DNA of 64,000 nt from Anarhynchus alexandrinus (GCA_008711295.1 VUYV01000155.1:1794945-1858944), one strand, 5' to 3'. Shown: positions 27,279 to 38,199, numbered from the stretch's first letter. Numbers and translations are program-made. Notes: generated by a model from the sequence alone, not told the origin.

Positions 27279-27988
27279 NNNNNNNNNNNNNNNNNNNNNN
27301 NNNNNNNNNNNNNNNNNNNNNNNNNNNNNNNNNNNNNNNNNNNNNNNNNNNNNNNNNNNNNNNNNNNNNNNNNNNNNNNNNNNNNNNNNNNNNNNNNNNN
27401 NNNNNNNNNNNNNNNNNNNNNNNNNNNNNNNNNNNNNNNNNNNNNNNNNNNNNNNNNNNNNNNNNNNNNNNNNNNNNNNNNNNNNNNNNNNNNNNNNNNN
27501 NNNNNNNNNNNNNNNNNNNNNNNNNNNNNNNNNNNNNNNNNNNNNNNNNNNNNNNNNNNNNNNNNNNNNNNNNNNNNNNNNNNNNNNNNNNNNNNNNNNN
27601 NNNNNNNNNNNNNNNNNNNNNNNNNNNNNNNNNNNNNNNNNNNNNNNNNNNNNNNNNNNNNNNNNNNNNNNNNNNNNNNNNNNNNNNNNNNNNNNNNNNN
27701 NNNNNNNNNNNNNNNNNNNNNNNNNNNNNNNNNNNNNNNNNNNNNNNNNNNNNNNNNNNNNNNNNNNNNNNNNNNNNNNNNNNNNNNNNNNNNNNNNNNN
27801 NNNNNNNNNNNNNNNNNNNNNNNNNNNNNNNNNNNNNNNNNNNNNNNNNNNNNNNNNNNNNNNNNNNNNNNNNNNNNNNNNNNNNNNNNNNNNNNNNNNN
27901 NNNNNNNNNNNNNNNNNNNNNNNNNNNNNNNNNNNNNNNNNNNNNNNNNNNNNNNNNNNNNNNNNNNNNNNNNNNNNNNNNNNNNNNN
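27279..27988. other. Assembly gap (710 N), likely hiding CAV1 exon 2
   Basis: Undetermined bases. CAV1 exon 2, about 165 nt encoding residues 11-65, must lie between exon 1 (28574) and exon 3 (12001). I cannot find it in the readable sequence near the promoter. In mammals intron 1 is short and intron 2 very long, which places exon 2 close to exon 1 and so most plausibly within this gap. The flanks are a GC-rich island and a 15-bp minisatellite, both hard to sequence, which explains the gap. The size of the N run may be nominal. Confidence 0.7.
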
Positions 27989-28235
27989 CCATTCCCAAAC
28001 TGCCGTCTCCACGCTACCATCTCCAAACTGCCCTCCCCACGCTACCATCCCCACGCTACCATCCCCATACTGCCCTCCCCACGCTACCTTCTCCACGCTG
28101 CCCTCCCCACGCTGCCCTCTCCATACCGCCCTGCCCGGGCAGACCGGAGCACGACGCTCTCACCGTGCCCCCTCCACCCCGGCGCCCTCACCGTACTGTC
28201 CTCACTATACTGCCCTCACTATACCGCACTCCCCC
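27989..28235. repeat. 15-bp minisatellite in CAV1 intron 1
   Basis: From the gap edge to about 28130 the plus strand repeats a 15-base unit close to CACGCTACCATCCCC, with variants ending GCTGCCCTC and ATACTGCCC, about nine units in all. After a break of about 50 bp, a more diverged set (ctcaccgtactgtcc, tcactatactgccc) continues to about 28232. The unit length is a multiple of three, so all frames stay open and give artificial pentapeptide repeats on either strand. The array probably extends into the N gap. Confidence 0.85.
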
Positions 28236-28573
28236 GCCCGGCCGCCACCGTGCCCCCTCCACCCCGTCGCCGTCGCCGTAGCGCCCTCCATATACCGCCC
28301 TCACCGCGGCCGCAGGGGACGAGCCCCCCGGCTCCCCCCTCCCCGCTGCCCCGTGCCCGCAGGTGCCCCCGTCCTCCCCGCCGGCCGCCGGCTCCGCCAC
28401 CGAGCGGCCCCCGCGCCCCCCTCCTCCGCGGGGACCGGGGGAGCGCGGAGAGGCGCGGAGGGGGTTGGGGGGGTCGCTGAGCCGCTGCAGGTACCCGGTG
28501 CCGGGCGGGAGGGCGGCGGGGCAGCCCGCGGGGCTGTGACAGCCTCATGGCTCCGTCCCCACGTCGGTCCTAC
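28236..28573 (-). other. CAV1: CAV1 intron 1, GC-rich remainder
   Basis: GC-rich intronic sequence between the minisatellite and the exon 1 donor. It includes a plus-strand G-rich stretch near 28458-28474 with two runs of five and seven G. Long open frames on both strands here are products of stop-poor GC composition. Confidence 0.6.
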
Positions 28574-28603
28574 CTCCGAGTCTACGTATTTGGTACCGGA
28601 CAT
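28574..28603 (-). CDS. CAV1: Caveolin-1, exon 1 (first 10 codons)
   Basis: The minus strand reads ATG and then codons for MSGTKYVDSE, matching the conserved N-terminus of CAV1 (human differs at the fourth residue, Gly for Thr). A GT donor (GTAGGACC) follows immediately. Thirty coding nucleotides ending in phase 0 is the known size of CAV1 exon 1. The start has A at -3, a favourable context. This N-terminus belongs to the alpha isoform; the beta isoform begins at an internal Met in exon 2. The exon sits in a CpG island. Exon 2 is not readable in this assembly, so the CAV1 coding sequence is incomplete here between residues 11 and 65. The identification is strong despite the shortness, because sequence, phase, donor, strand and position relative to exon 3 all agree. 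Confidence 0.93.
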
Positions 28604-29060
28604 GCTGCCCCCGCGCCGGCTGGCGGCTCTGCCGCGGGTCTCTCCGCGCTATAAGGCGTAGGACGGGGGAGGCAGGAGGATCCCGCTCGACGGAGCGGCC
28701 GGCCGGGGAGGAGGTGTGGGGGGGAGGTAGCTGCGAGGGAGACGGCTGGCGGCCGGCCAGGGGCTGCTCCCTGCCTTCGGCTGGGGGTGGATGACAAGCC
28801 GCGGTAGGGCCCGGCATAGCGGGAGCCGCCGGGGGTGGGAGGGGAGAAAGCGGCCCTGCCCTGCCCCGGCAACCTGGAAGCGGGCGGACCCGGTCCCGGA
28901 TGCTCGGGCTACGCCGCGTGGGGACGGGGACAAGGCAGGGACACAATAGGGACAGGGACAGGGTCCCCTCCGCGTTGCCCTCTCTGCCCCCGGGTCCCCG
29001 CCGCGGGGCTGCGGGGGGCGATGGTGGCTGCAGGCGGCAGNGGTACGTGGGGGGGGGCAA
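28604..29060 (-). promoter_or_regulatory. CAV1: CAV1 5' UTR and proximal promoter
   Basis: This GC-rich stretch lies immediately upstream of the CAV1 start codon on the minus strand. It belongs to the CpG island and should include the transcription start site, which cannot be placed from sequence alone. A TATA-like word CTATAAGG at 28649-28656 reads on the plus strand, away from CAV1, so it is not taken as the CAV1 TATA box. G-runs at 29049-29057 and 29064-29069 and a C-run at 29153-29161 mark the outer edge. Confidence 0.55.
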
Positions 29061-29480
29061 AGTGGGGGGTGGTAAGGAAGCAATGAGGACATGGAAAACT
29101 TTAGTTGTGTTTCATGTCCAGAGCGAGCGAGGCGTTTGTAGGGCTCCCTCCCGCCCCCCCCGGCATTGACAGTAGTTTACACACAGTCATCGCTGCCCCG
29201 GGAACAATTGTGGAAACTTGGACATCCTTGGGACGAAGAAAAAGAGATTTTCTCAACTGGTTCATTTCAAAACTATGCAAATATTTAACAGTCCTGCACT
29301 TTAACTACACTTTATTTTTCCCGGGAGGAGACTGACCCATGCTTGCCTGCCCTGCTTATTAACCACTGGGATTTACTTTTAAAGAGGCATGGTGGGACAC
29401 CGACATTTTGCCATGCTGTGTTCTCAAGGTCCTCAGGAACATATGTTGCTGTAAAAGCTATGAGGATTCATCACTGTCTT

Positions 29481-29572
29481 CAAGATGGTTCAGGTTAGGG
29501 TTGCAATGGCACTATACATGTTTATAAACACAGATGTATAGTGCCATTGCAGCCCTAACCTGAACCATCTTG
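29481..29572 (+). ncRNA. Candidate long hairpin RNA or microRNA-like foldback
   Basis: Positions 29481-29519 are the reverse complement of 29534-29572 over 39 bases with a single difference. In a plus-strand RNA that difference is a U:G wobble, so the stem would be unbroken; on the minus strand it is an A:C mismatch. The loop is 14 bases (29520-29533). The left arm begins caagatggttcagg and the right arm ends cctgaaccatcttg. No target-site duplication, poly(A) or known repeat tail flanks it. A pre-microRNA of about 90 nt would have this size, but such perfect pairing also fits a recent inverted duplication, a MITE remnant or a DNA secondary-structure artefact. Expression is not shown. Confidence 0.4.
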
Positions 29573-29601
29573 CATGAGCTATAGTTTGCCCTATTTTTTT
29601 T

Positions 29602-29625
29602 GGGGGGGGGAGGGGGTGGGGGGAG
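29602..29625 (+). other. G-quadruplex run next to the hairpin
   Basis: A T-run is followed by nine G, A, five G, T, six G, A, G on the plus strand, about 30 bp after the inverted repeat. The long runs allow four G3 tracts with one-base loops. Confidence 0.7.
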
Positions 29626-30341
29626 TGTTTGCAGCTGTCAGTTTTCTGTTAGGAAATCAGACCATTGTGAAAGATTTATAACATTAAGAGAAAAATAGTG
29701 ACCTTAGTGTTATGCCATTTAACACAGAATTGCAGCAAGAGAAATAGGAAATTCTTAACTGAGGTATATTTGGCTTTGGCAGTTCAGCAGAGAAATGACC
29801 TCGAAAAGGCCACTGGCTAAGGTGGACGTCGGCTCCACAGGTGTGAATAACTGCACCTGTTGAAAATGCGGTCCACATGGGACACGTATTGATATGGCCA
29901 TCAGTTAGCAGTGAACTTTCTTTAAGGATTTACATTGCTCATAAACTTTAGAACAAATGCTTTGGATGGATGTTTTCCAACTTTCCAAGTTAGCTGTAAT
30001 TTTTAAAAGGAACTTTTTTATTGATGCAATAATTCGCTTAGGCCATCATTAAAATATCTTCAGCTGTCCCAGCATTTCAGTGTGTGCATAGAGTGAAATG
30101 GGTAGATTGAAGGACATAGTCTCTGCAATTTTTTCAACCCATCTGAAAAAAACCCCGATGAGATAGTTTTTTATTTTCATACTTAGGAAAGTTTTTCAAT
30201 TAGTCAGTGTCCTGCACATAAATCAGAAGATTTTGACCCATCATTCAGTATTACTGCATATCTCAAGGGTGACTAAAAAAAGAGATAATTTGAAATGCTG
30301 GCTTGGTCCTGGAGTGGTTTCTGCAGAACCACAGCCCCCTT

Positions 30342-30382
30342 TAAAATAAATTTCTGAATCACTAAAATAAATTTCTGAATCA
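30342..30382 (+). repeat. 20-bp exact tandem direct repeat
   Basis: The word taaaataaatttctgaatca occurs at 30342-30361 and again at 30363-30382 with one base between. It is a recent local duplication with no other copy seen in the window. Confidence 0.95.
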
Positions 30383-31353
30383 TGCAACACTACTGCAGCT
30401 AGAAGAATATTGGAAGCTGGTGGAATTTATAAACTTTACGAGATGGATCCCAGATTAGGCTGCGTATATAGCTGAAATGAACCATGACATCTGATGAACC
30501 TTGGAAGTGCTCACTTGAGCTTAACTACCAAGGAGACAGCCTACAAAGAAAATGGCACAGGTACTACCAAGCTGTAAGAGTTGGGACGTTACATCTGCTG
30601 AGATGGACAGGGATAGAACCATGGCCCATTGCCTCGAGCGCTGCTGTCTGAGGAACGCCTACAAACTTTAAACCTGGATACTTGGCATGGATGCGTGCAG
30701 GAGTTCTGCAAGGAGAGGGGCATACAGAGGAACAGTATAGCTTTGCTGGAGAGGCCCTGATAAAGGCTTGCAGGATTCTTCTGAAACTGCAAACCTTATG
30801 GTCCCCTCTCATTTACTATGAATGCGTCATACAGAGGTGGCCTAAAATCACCGGGTGTTGTAGACACCCAAGCTGGCCTTGGAAATGCCACCCAAACTGT
30901 CTTCTCATTGAGCTCTGCTGTGTCTTTAGTAGCCCAGGTCAGTTGCTGAACAGGAATATATGCTACTTTGGCTGGCCACCTCGCTGCCTTTCTTCTTCAT
31001 CATCCCAGCCTTAGGTATTTCACGCACAGTTTTAAAAAGTTTTTTGTGTCCCAAAATCTTGCTTTGACTGAACTGTCAAACCTCAGGATTACCTTAACTG
31101 AGAACTTGGTCTAAACACGGAGCAAAGTGTGTGCAAGGTATGAGCTGTTCTTCCTGTTTTGAGCAGAGGGAAGGTTTTGGTACGAGTAGAAAACATTTCT
31201 TCCCAGAAGCCAGTGCAAAAAAAAAAAAGAAAAATTGGACAAAATTCCTCAAAAAAAGTGTCAGAAAATGAGTCATGAAACTGAAGTGAATGTGCATGAC
31301 TTCTCACTGAGTGTCTTTGTCCGGTATCAAACACTCCCTCTCCCTCCACTCTT

Positions 31354-31382
31354 CCCACCCCCCACCCCCCTTTTTTTTTTTT
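31354..31382. repeat. C-run / T-run; G-quadruplex potential on minus strand
   Basis: The plus strand has cccacccccc-acccccc followed by about twelve T. The minus strand therefore has two runs of six G and one of three G with single-base spacers, enough for a quadruplex if one long run is split. Confidence 0.7.
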
Positions 31383-34300
31383 AAATTTGTGTAATTATTC
31401 CAAGGATGGTATTAGCAATACTCCTGATATATTCCAACATCAGCAAGATCAGAATCAGCCCTGGGAAACTCTGTTCTTTATGTGGAGTCTCAGCGGGGCC
31501 GTGGGGTAACGGGGGCTGTCAGCAAGCGGCCTGCCTTATGCAGAGCTCTTAAAAACCTGAGGCTCAGGAGGGGCACATCATTGCTTTTTTTTAGTGTCTT
31601 CTGTTCGACTCCTCAAGCTCATCCTTTTATGCGCATTTTTGGATGTTTTGCTGGATGAACGCCTGAGCTGCCGGAACTGTGAGGGGTGAGCTTTTATCAG
31701 CCGTGCTCCTGTCCTCAGCCTGCTGCGGGATAGCGGGTTTAACATGCAGGCTGATGTTTTGCTCATTCTGTGATTTCCAGACTTGTAGGCCTGGAGGATT
31801 CGTGGTGGTCACCCTGTCCCCCAGTTTCTGGAGGGATTTTCAATTATAAGCCATTATAAGCCACTGGACCAGAACTTTTCCACTGAGATGGGTGCCCCTC
31901 ACCACCAGTATATAGGACTGCACTTTCATGTACCCATTTGTTAGCTGGCCTGTTCCTTGCACCAAAGGAGTAGTTACACCAGGAGACATGGTGAGATTCC
32001 CTCCCGTTCCTTCGTTCTCCCAACCTCTAGCTCGGAGTGATTTCCTTTTATATGGAAGCGCTGCTGCCATAACACATTTCACAATAGCCTGAGGGCTTGA
32101 AGAAATAATCCAACACTTGCGAGACCCGAAATCAATTTTTGCCTGCCTGAGGTGTGCTCATGTGTTTGGACTCAGTCCTGGGAAAGCGTATTTTGGGAAG
32201 TGCCCTATTCTGCTGATGTGCGGTAAGTGTGTTTTGAGGGGTCCGAGGCAATTCTTTTGTGATTCTGACTGGGATTAGATGAGAGTAAGATGCCAAGTTG
32301 CTCAAACAAAAGCAGTTCTGGGCATGACCAAAGTAAAACTGTAGGTACTGAGGGGAGGTTACGCGAAAGGGAGGTGCCGTCTGAGTTTCGACATGTTCCT
32401 GGTTGGGTGGCAGCTGGGCAGGGATTACAATTTTGGATTTAAACGCCTGACTCTCCTCTCAATCCTGCGGTAGGTGGATCTTGTATTAGAACTAGTCCCT
32501 GTAGGTCTTGATGAAGATAGCTTGTAACCATCTTGGCTTGAGACGCAAATACGCTGAAAGCTTAAATTCTGCCAGACCTTGCGCAAATCAAGTCACTCTT
32601 GCCTCAACCCTTTTCAATACCAAATTCCGTGACAAATATCAATCTGGACCACGAATGCTGATTGATGTCAACGCTGTTCTGTACCATTCTGCCAGTTCTA
32701 GCATATTACTAACTGTTCAGGTGTCTTCTAGAAATATCAGACTGTAAGAACTGGTCTTATTTATGAGACTTAAACACCCACTGCTTAAGGCTTACGTGGG
32801 ATGGGACTTTGTCATTGGATCTTCGCTTCTGACCGTTTCATGGCCAATCCTAACTTATTGTTGTAGCATTGTGATAGCTACGATTGTGTAAAGTAAAAAG
32901 CAAGGTCAGGTAGGTACATGAGGTGAAAAAGTAGCTCTTATTAAACTGAAGCAGTTGGAAAAACAGAAAAACTTTCCTCAAAGTCTGAAATGAAAGCGTG
33001 AGTCTTTACATTTCATTCCGTGTAGGCATCTAAAGTAGCGCCTGATACAGTGCCTTGTGAAAGGGTCCTTCTTTCTTCTGCTTGCAGTTGGAGGGGGAAG
33101 CCAGACAAAACTGAACACCTAACACAGGTGACACTCACGCCTGACCTCAAGGCGTGAGAGAAGCATGTAGAGAAGAACCTGCCCCACTATTTACATGAAG
33201 CTCTAGTTGCTTCCATAGGCCTGCCTATTTCTGCAGCAAATACATCCTTTTATGTAGCAGAAGAAAGGAGCCAAGCCTGGCCAAACGTTAATCAATGCAG
33301 AGAGTCTTCTCTGGAGGATGGTTCAGAGCAGGAACCTATTTCAGCTCCTCTGAACTGCCTCTACAGAAGACATTTTCTTTTTGTCGCAAAAAACTTAGGA
33401 AGATTAATTGTCACCAGGCTAAAATTAGCCTTTATGAATTCTCCCCTCAGTTATAAATCCCTGCATGGAGAAAGCACTTCAGTTCTTAATGCATAACTGC
33501 TGGTTCAGTATACTCACTGGAGGTCTTCAGCTCTAATTTTCATGAGCACAGTGTACTAAGAGACAACGCTGGTAGCGTGTCTGGTGTTTGACCTTCTTCC
33601 ATTTGCATTTTATTTTTTTCAAAAAAAACCCCCACATGTACTTTTCCATGTATTTTTAAGATAAAGTTAATACAGCTTAACAGCAATAGTTTTATCTCTG
33701 CAGGTGGGGGAATGATCACGCCCTGTAAAAATAATGGACTTACCATTCTTTGGCTTCCACTAAATATGAGTGTGTGGTCCGAGGTCCCAGAGCTGCAGGG
33801 ATGTTCTGAACTTTTCAGTCAGTGTACGCCTAAGTGAGCTTTTTGAATAGGTGGGGAAAGGCTCCTCATTTACTAATATGTCAAAGTTTCTGTTAAGAAT
33901 TTATTCCAATTTATATGGTGAACAAGTAGGGTGGGGAAAGATAAGATACAAATATAAAAGTTCTAGAGTCAGATTAGTGGGATTTTATGAAATAGGTCTC
34001 ATAAGAAGGCAGGTTAAATTTCTTTGTGAATTAAAAGAAAAAAGTCCATAAACACAAATCCGGGTTTAGTTCTGTATGTTAGCTGTGATCTTCATAAAAA
34101 ACAAGATGCTGAAATATTTTGCATGACCGAACTGAATCTCCAGCTCATGATTATAAATCTAAGGTCTGCAGTAACAAAAGGCAGGTTGGAATAGGATCAT
34201 CTCACACTTTTTATTTATTTATCCTCATAACTCTACCATGATGATGCAAAGTCTGCCCTTGTTAAGAGCAATAATGTTTCCCCCATTCCATAGAGGGGAA

Positions 34301-35890
34301 GAAAATGCATCAAAGTAGATGGTCTGAATCAGGTGTAAATTTTCCTACGTTTGTTGCAGACAATGAGACTATGTTTCTGGACTCCCCTTCTTGCCTAAAT
34401 TCTCATTTGTCAGTTGCTCGTAAGGGATCAGATGGGATGGTTTGTCCCCATTTCAAACAAATTGGAGATGAACTTAAGGAACCTACCCCTACATGGAAGA
34501 TCACAGTTGAGTGACAGTGCCCATTCAGTCCCTGTTGTCCAACCACGCTGTAAGCTATTCACAGTATCAACTTGGGCAGAGCTTCAGGATATCTGTCAGA
34601 ACTGTCAAATCCATGAAATCCAGAGACTACTTGCCAGCCAGAGCTGCCCAGGGCAGATTCACACCTAAGTATTGATGAGTCTGTATATATTAACGCTTCC
34701 TTCTACTCCTGTCATGGATGCAGTAAGCGTATTTGCCAGGCATCTAACATTTTACCCTAAGCCTAACAGTCCATTTGGTGTTTTCTTATAGTAAAAGCAC
34801 ACCTGTTCCAGACAAAGAAACTGCTGTAAAATATGTAAGAAAATAACAGATTTAATTACTTAATTCCAAGCTCACTTGAATCTTGTAACAGCTAGAGAAA
34901 TGGTGAAAAGAACTAATTAACGACAAACCTAAATCAAAGTAAGAACAAACCAAATCATTCTGCTAGATTGTCTGCGGTAGCTAGAGCTGGATGACTTCTG
35001 TAAGCTATTTAAGAAAGCCTATATCCAGTAGTGCATGACCTAAAATATCATTTTTCTCTAGGGGATGGCCTTATTCTCAAAGTTTGGATCCAGACCTGAG
35101 TTCTCTCAAAGCTTAGGCCTTTATAGGGCTCCTTTTAGACATAAGGGCTAGTACTCGTTGATTTTATTTTTATTTTTTTTATTAATTCATCAAGGTGACA
35201 TTTTTTCCGTGGAAAATATCTTTGTAAAAATCCTTGGACGTTGTGAAAGAAAATAACTCTCAAAAGAATTCAAGCCTATCCTGACCAATTTTTATTTTCA
35301 AAAGACATATTTCCATTTTTAACATAAGACAGGTGTTTTGAAGAGCACATCTGAATAGCAAGCTAACTTCTTGCAGAAGAAAAAAACTCCAGCGAGGTTT
35401 CCATGGGCACTAGTCATTAAGATCCAGTTTTCAAAAGCCATATGAATCCCTCTCTAAATGGAACAAAAGTTAAAAATATTTTTAACATCTAAAGATGTTC
35501 TTGATGTACAAAGAATATACAGTGTCAGCCAGCTTCTGTAGGCCAATAAGCAAGAAAAGGAAAATTCTGCAGCTCATGTGTAAATAAAGCATGCGCCTGT
35601 AAAAAGAATTAAGCATTTTTTGAATGCAGCCAAAATTTGGCCCCGACAGACCTGCTTGAGAGAAAGCAATCATTCTGCATGGGCTTAATTACACACAGAG
35701 ATAACATTATTTTCTACTATAAATAAGTTAAATGCACTTGATAATAGTGGAACTGTATTGATGCTCAACCGTTTCTTTTCCCTCTCCTATATTTTGGAAG
35801 AACTGCATAGTATTCTATGCTGTTCGGCATTTTAAGAGCTTTTTTAAAAGTTGAAAAATTGGAAAAAACGAAGTTGAAAATAGGAAAAAG

Positions 35891-37296
35891 CTGACATTTA
35901 TTATTTTATTATATACTCTCATTTGATAAGAATTCTGTGACATCATTTTAGAAAATAACATTCTAAATCATACAAATATTTTACAATTGCAATTTATCAT
36001 CTGTATTTAAAGAAAACAGCAGCATAAGCCCATCAGAAGACTAATGTAATTTTAATGTACCTCTACATACGTTCTGTTACTCTGGTTCACAAAGCCATAT
36101 TAGGTGCAGAAGGAAGAAGAAGGGCTTTTTTTATGGGTTAGGCTTTAAAGTAGTAAATAAGCAACATGGAGAGGCAAGTCAATAGGTGAGGAGAATTAGA
36201 CAATGATATCAATTACACTCCCTTGCCTTCTATAAGAGCTTGCTTCCTTGTTAAAGTGCCAGCATAGTGTCTGTAATTTTAAATACCACAATGTTCACAC
36301 AGATAAAACACAGAAATAGACAGGGTTGCATTTACTACACCCCATTTTTAATAAAAAACATTTCTTATAAACAGGTATTTCCAACTCTTTTGCATAGTCT
36401 TGCGTGAAAACATTTATAATCTTTGCTTTCACACGCAACCATATATAATGAATATACCAGAATTGCACGGCAACACTTAAAAATCTACATAATTTAGAAA
36501 CTGAAATTTTAGTTATCTAAAGTCATTTTTGCAGTGTCTCACTCTTGCTGCCAAGTAAGTTGGTTAGAATTCAAATACTATAGAAATAATGCTTCAAAGA
36601 AAACCAATCAAGTGCCATTTACAAAGGTACAAAATATACAGCAAAGTTAACCTCTCATTAAATAAAATATACAGATTAGCTGATGTTCCGAATCATTAGC
36701 TAACACCTTATTTTAAGGGACAAACTTCCAGGGAGCTTCCCCCCACCCCCCAGCACAGGAAAATTACACAACAGTCTCTTTCCCCTGTATGCTTATGCAA
36801 TGAGTCATGGTCACTTTAATTGCTGATAATAAAGGACTGAGTTATCATTCTGCATAGTGAGGGCCAAAAATGATCCCTGGTGGAACTGCAGTAAAGTCAA
36901 TGGGAAACCCTAGACATCTGTTTCACCTAAGGTATCACCGCCTATTTAAATATCTATAGCGATAACGCCAATCGTTATCACTGCGGTGGCTGATAAACCT
37001 CCACGAGAATTCTCCTGGAGTCTACCAATCGACGTACCGTTAAAATAAGGTGTTGCCAACATACTCCGCGTTTGCTCTGGTGTTAAAATAGTGAGCTACG
37101 AAAACTGCCTACTTATTCTTAAACTGATCTCCCTGAAAAGAAATGAGTTTTAGAAAAAAAAAAATAATTAGCATGTTCCCACTTAAACCAGCCATTGTAA
37201 TTTAACAGTTTGGAATGAATGGTAAGTGCTTGTATGTTAGGTTAGCAAAGAGGTATAACACCAGCTACAATTACAGCAGTGTCGCATCCCTGACGT
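35891..37296 (-). other. CAV2: Probable CAV2 3' untranslated region
   Basis: Sequence following the CAV2 stop codon on the minus strand. The nearest AATAAA motifs in this orientation are a pair at 35910-35905 and 35902-35897, about 1.4 kb after the stop. The region holds a short perfect stem (36961-36967 with 36973-36979) and a G-rich block on the mRNA strand at 36739-36751. The 3' boundary is an inference from the poly(A) motifs. Confidence 0.45.
35897..35910 (-). terminator. CAV2: Two overlapping-range poly(A) signals, likely CAV2
   Basis: TTTATT occurs at 35897-35902 and 35905-35910 on the plus strand, giving two AATAAA motifs on the minus strand. They are the first such motifs met downstream of the CAV2 stop codon. 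Confidence 0.4.
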
Positions 37297-37447
37297 TTAC
37301 TCTTGGTCCAGGCGTATATTAACCATGGCAAAGCAGCGGCCTAGGCTCTGAAAGAACGGCACGACGAAAACATCTGTCAGGCTCTTCCATATAGTTTGCA
37401 CCGAAGGCAAGACCATGAGGCAGGTTTTCACGAAAGGCACCACGATC
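37297..37447 (-). CDS. CAV2: Caveolin-2, exon 3 (C-terminal part)
   Basis: Caveolin-2 is a caveolar coat protein that hetero-oligomerises with CAV1 and needs it for efficient export from the Golgi to the plasma membrane. The exon follows a good acceptor (TTTTCTCTTTTACAG) and supplies the last base of the split Trp113 codon plus 49 codons and a TAA stop. The reading begins [17 protein letters not shown], the conserved CAV2 segment after the intramembrane hairpin, and ends DQE. Its 151 nt, with the 188-nt exon 2 and an expected 150-nt exon 1, give a 162-residue protein, the usual length of CAV2. Cysteines at 122 and 151 are candidates for palmitoylation by family analogy. It lies on the same strand as CAV1 and upstream of it, as in other amniotes. 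Confidence 0.97.
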
Positions 37448-37983
37448 CTGTAAAAGAGAAAATGGAAGATTGGAAGATTGCTGCTGCTGTAGCATGGGGA
37501 AATCAGGATAACCAAACACAAGTGTGAGATCTTGTGGAAGAGGAAGTCATTTTATAACTCTAAATCTCTAAACAAGTTGTTTTTATGCTCTTGTATGCAT
37601 TCTCCATCAATATTGTTTGCTCACAGTCTCACACCTGTGCATGCAGAAGCACCATGATGCACGTGGTCCTCTGGCCACTTGTGTGCAACACATGGGATGC
37701 CAGTTTTCTTTTCATCGTGTCTCTGTTCTTAATTGGCAATGCTGAGCTAATTTTTGGACGTGCCTTTTACAGGGATGACCTTTTGCTGTTCTCTCCCTGC
37801 TGCTGGAAGAGCTGGTGTACGTGATAAGGCTGCAACCTTGATGCCACCCCACTGTGGCTGAAAAGTGTGGGTCTTTGCGGCTTAACAGAAACACCATGTT
37901 CCCCAGTTTGATTGACTGGGAACAGCACCCTTTATGATCTGTTCAAGGACTGCCGGGTCTCTGGGTGTCTCCTTCCTCCGCCT

Positions 37984-38020
37984 CACTCACACACACAAAT
38001 GCACAAGCACACACACGCAC
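37984..38020 (+). repeat. Imperfect CA microsatellite
   Basis: Interrupted cacaca runs (cactcacacacacaaatgcacaagcacacacacgcac) in CAV2 intron 2. Confidence 0.8.
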
Positions 38021-38199
38021 GTCGCCATTCCCCTCTCACTCCTGCCAATCTAACCTGGCTGGTACAAGTTGCTACAATAAAACAGAAACGGTAAAGCAAT
38101 ATTTGGTTACATTCGATTACTATAGCACAGACACATGTTGAACCTCAGAAAAACAGGATCTTGCTGATACTGTAAAATTTTTCATTTGTGGGTGTAGAC

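Larger units (their letters stand above)
26860..29065. promoter_or_regulatory. CAV1: CpG island over the CAV1 promoter, exon 1 and intron 1
   Basis: GC content and CpG frequency rise sharply here compared with both sides, and the island includes CAV1 exon 1. The core promoter should lie just right of 28603 because the gene reads leftward. Repeated GGGCGG/CCGCCC-like words occur (for example 28500-28515 and 28877-28885). No canonical TATA box is visible on the minus strand in the first 100 bp upstream of the start codon. The island is interrupted by a 710-base N gap and by one isolated N at 29041. Confidence 0.8.
29626..35890. other. CAV1-CAV2 intergenic spacer
   Basis: There is no recognisable exon, RNA gene or LINE in about 6.3 kb. 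Features seen are a 20-bp exact direct repeat (30342-30382), a C-run plus T-run (31354-31382) and AT-rich sequence from about 34,800. CAV2 transcription is expected to end near 35.9 kb, and the CAV1 promoter lies just left of this spacer, so distal CAV1 regulatory elements are likely but not identifiable by eye. Confidence 0.6.

Noticed and set aside
28649..28656. TATA-like CTATAAGG near the CAV1 start
   Set aside because: It reads on the plus strand, opposite to CAV1, and CAV1 promoters are CpG-island type. It could serve divergent transcription, but nothing else supports that.
26854..28661. Very long open frames (up to about 527 codons) on both strands
   Set aside because: They run through 710 undetermined bases, GC-rich stop-poor sequence and a minisatellite whose 15-bp unit keeps every frame open. 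None resembles a protein apart from the CAV1 exon 1 decapeptide.
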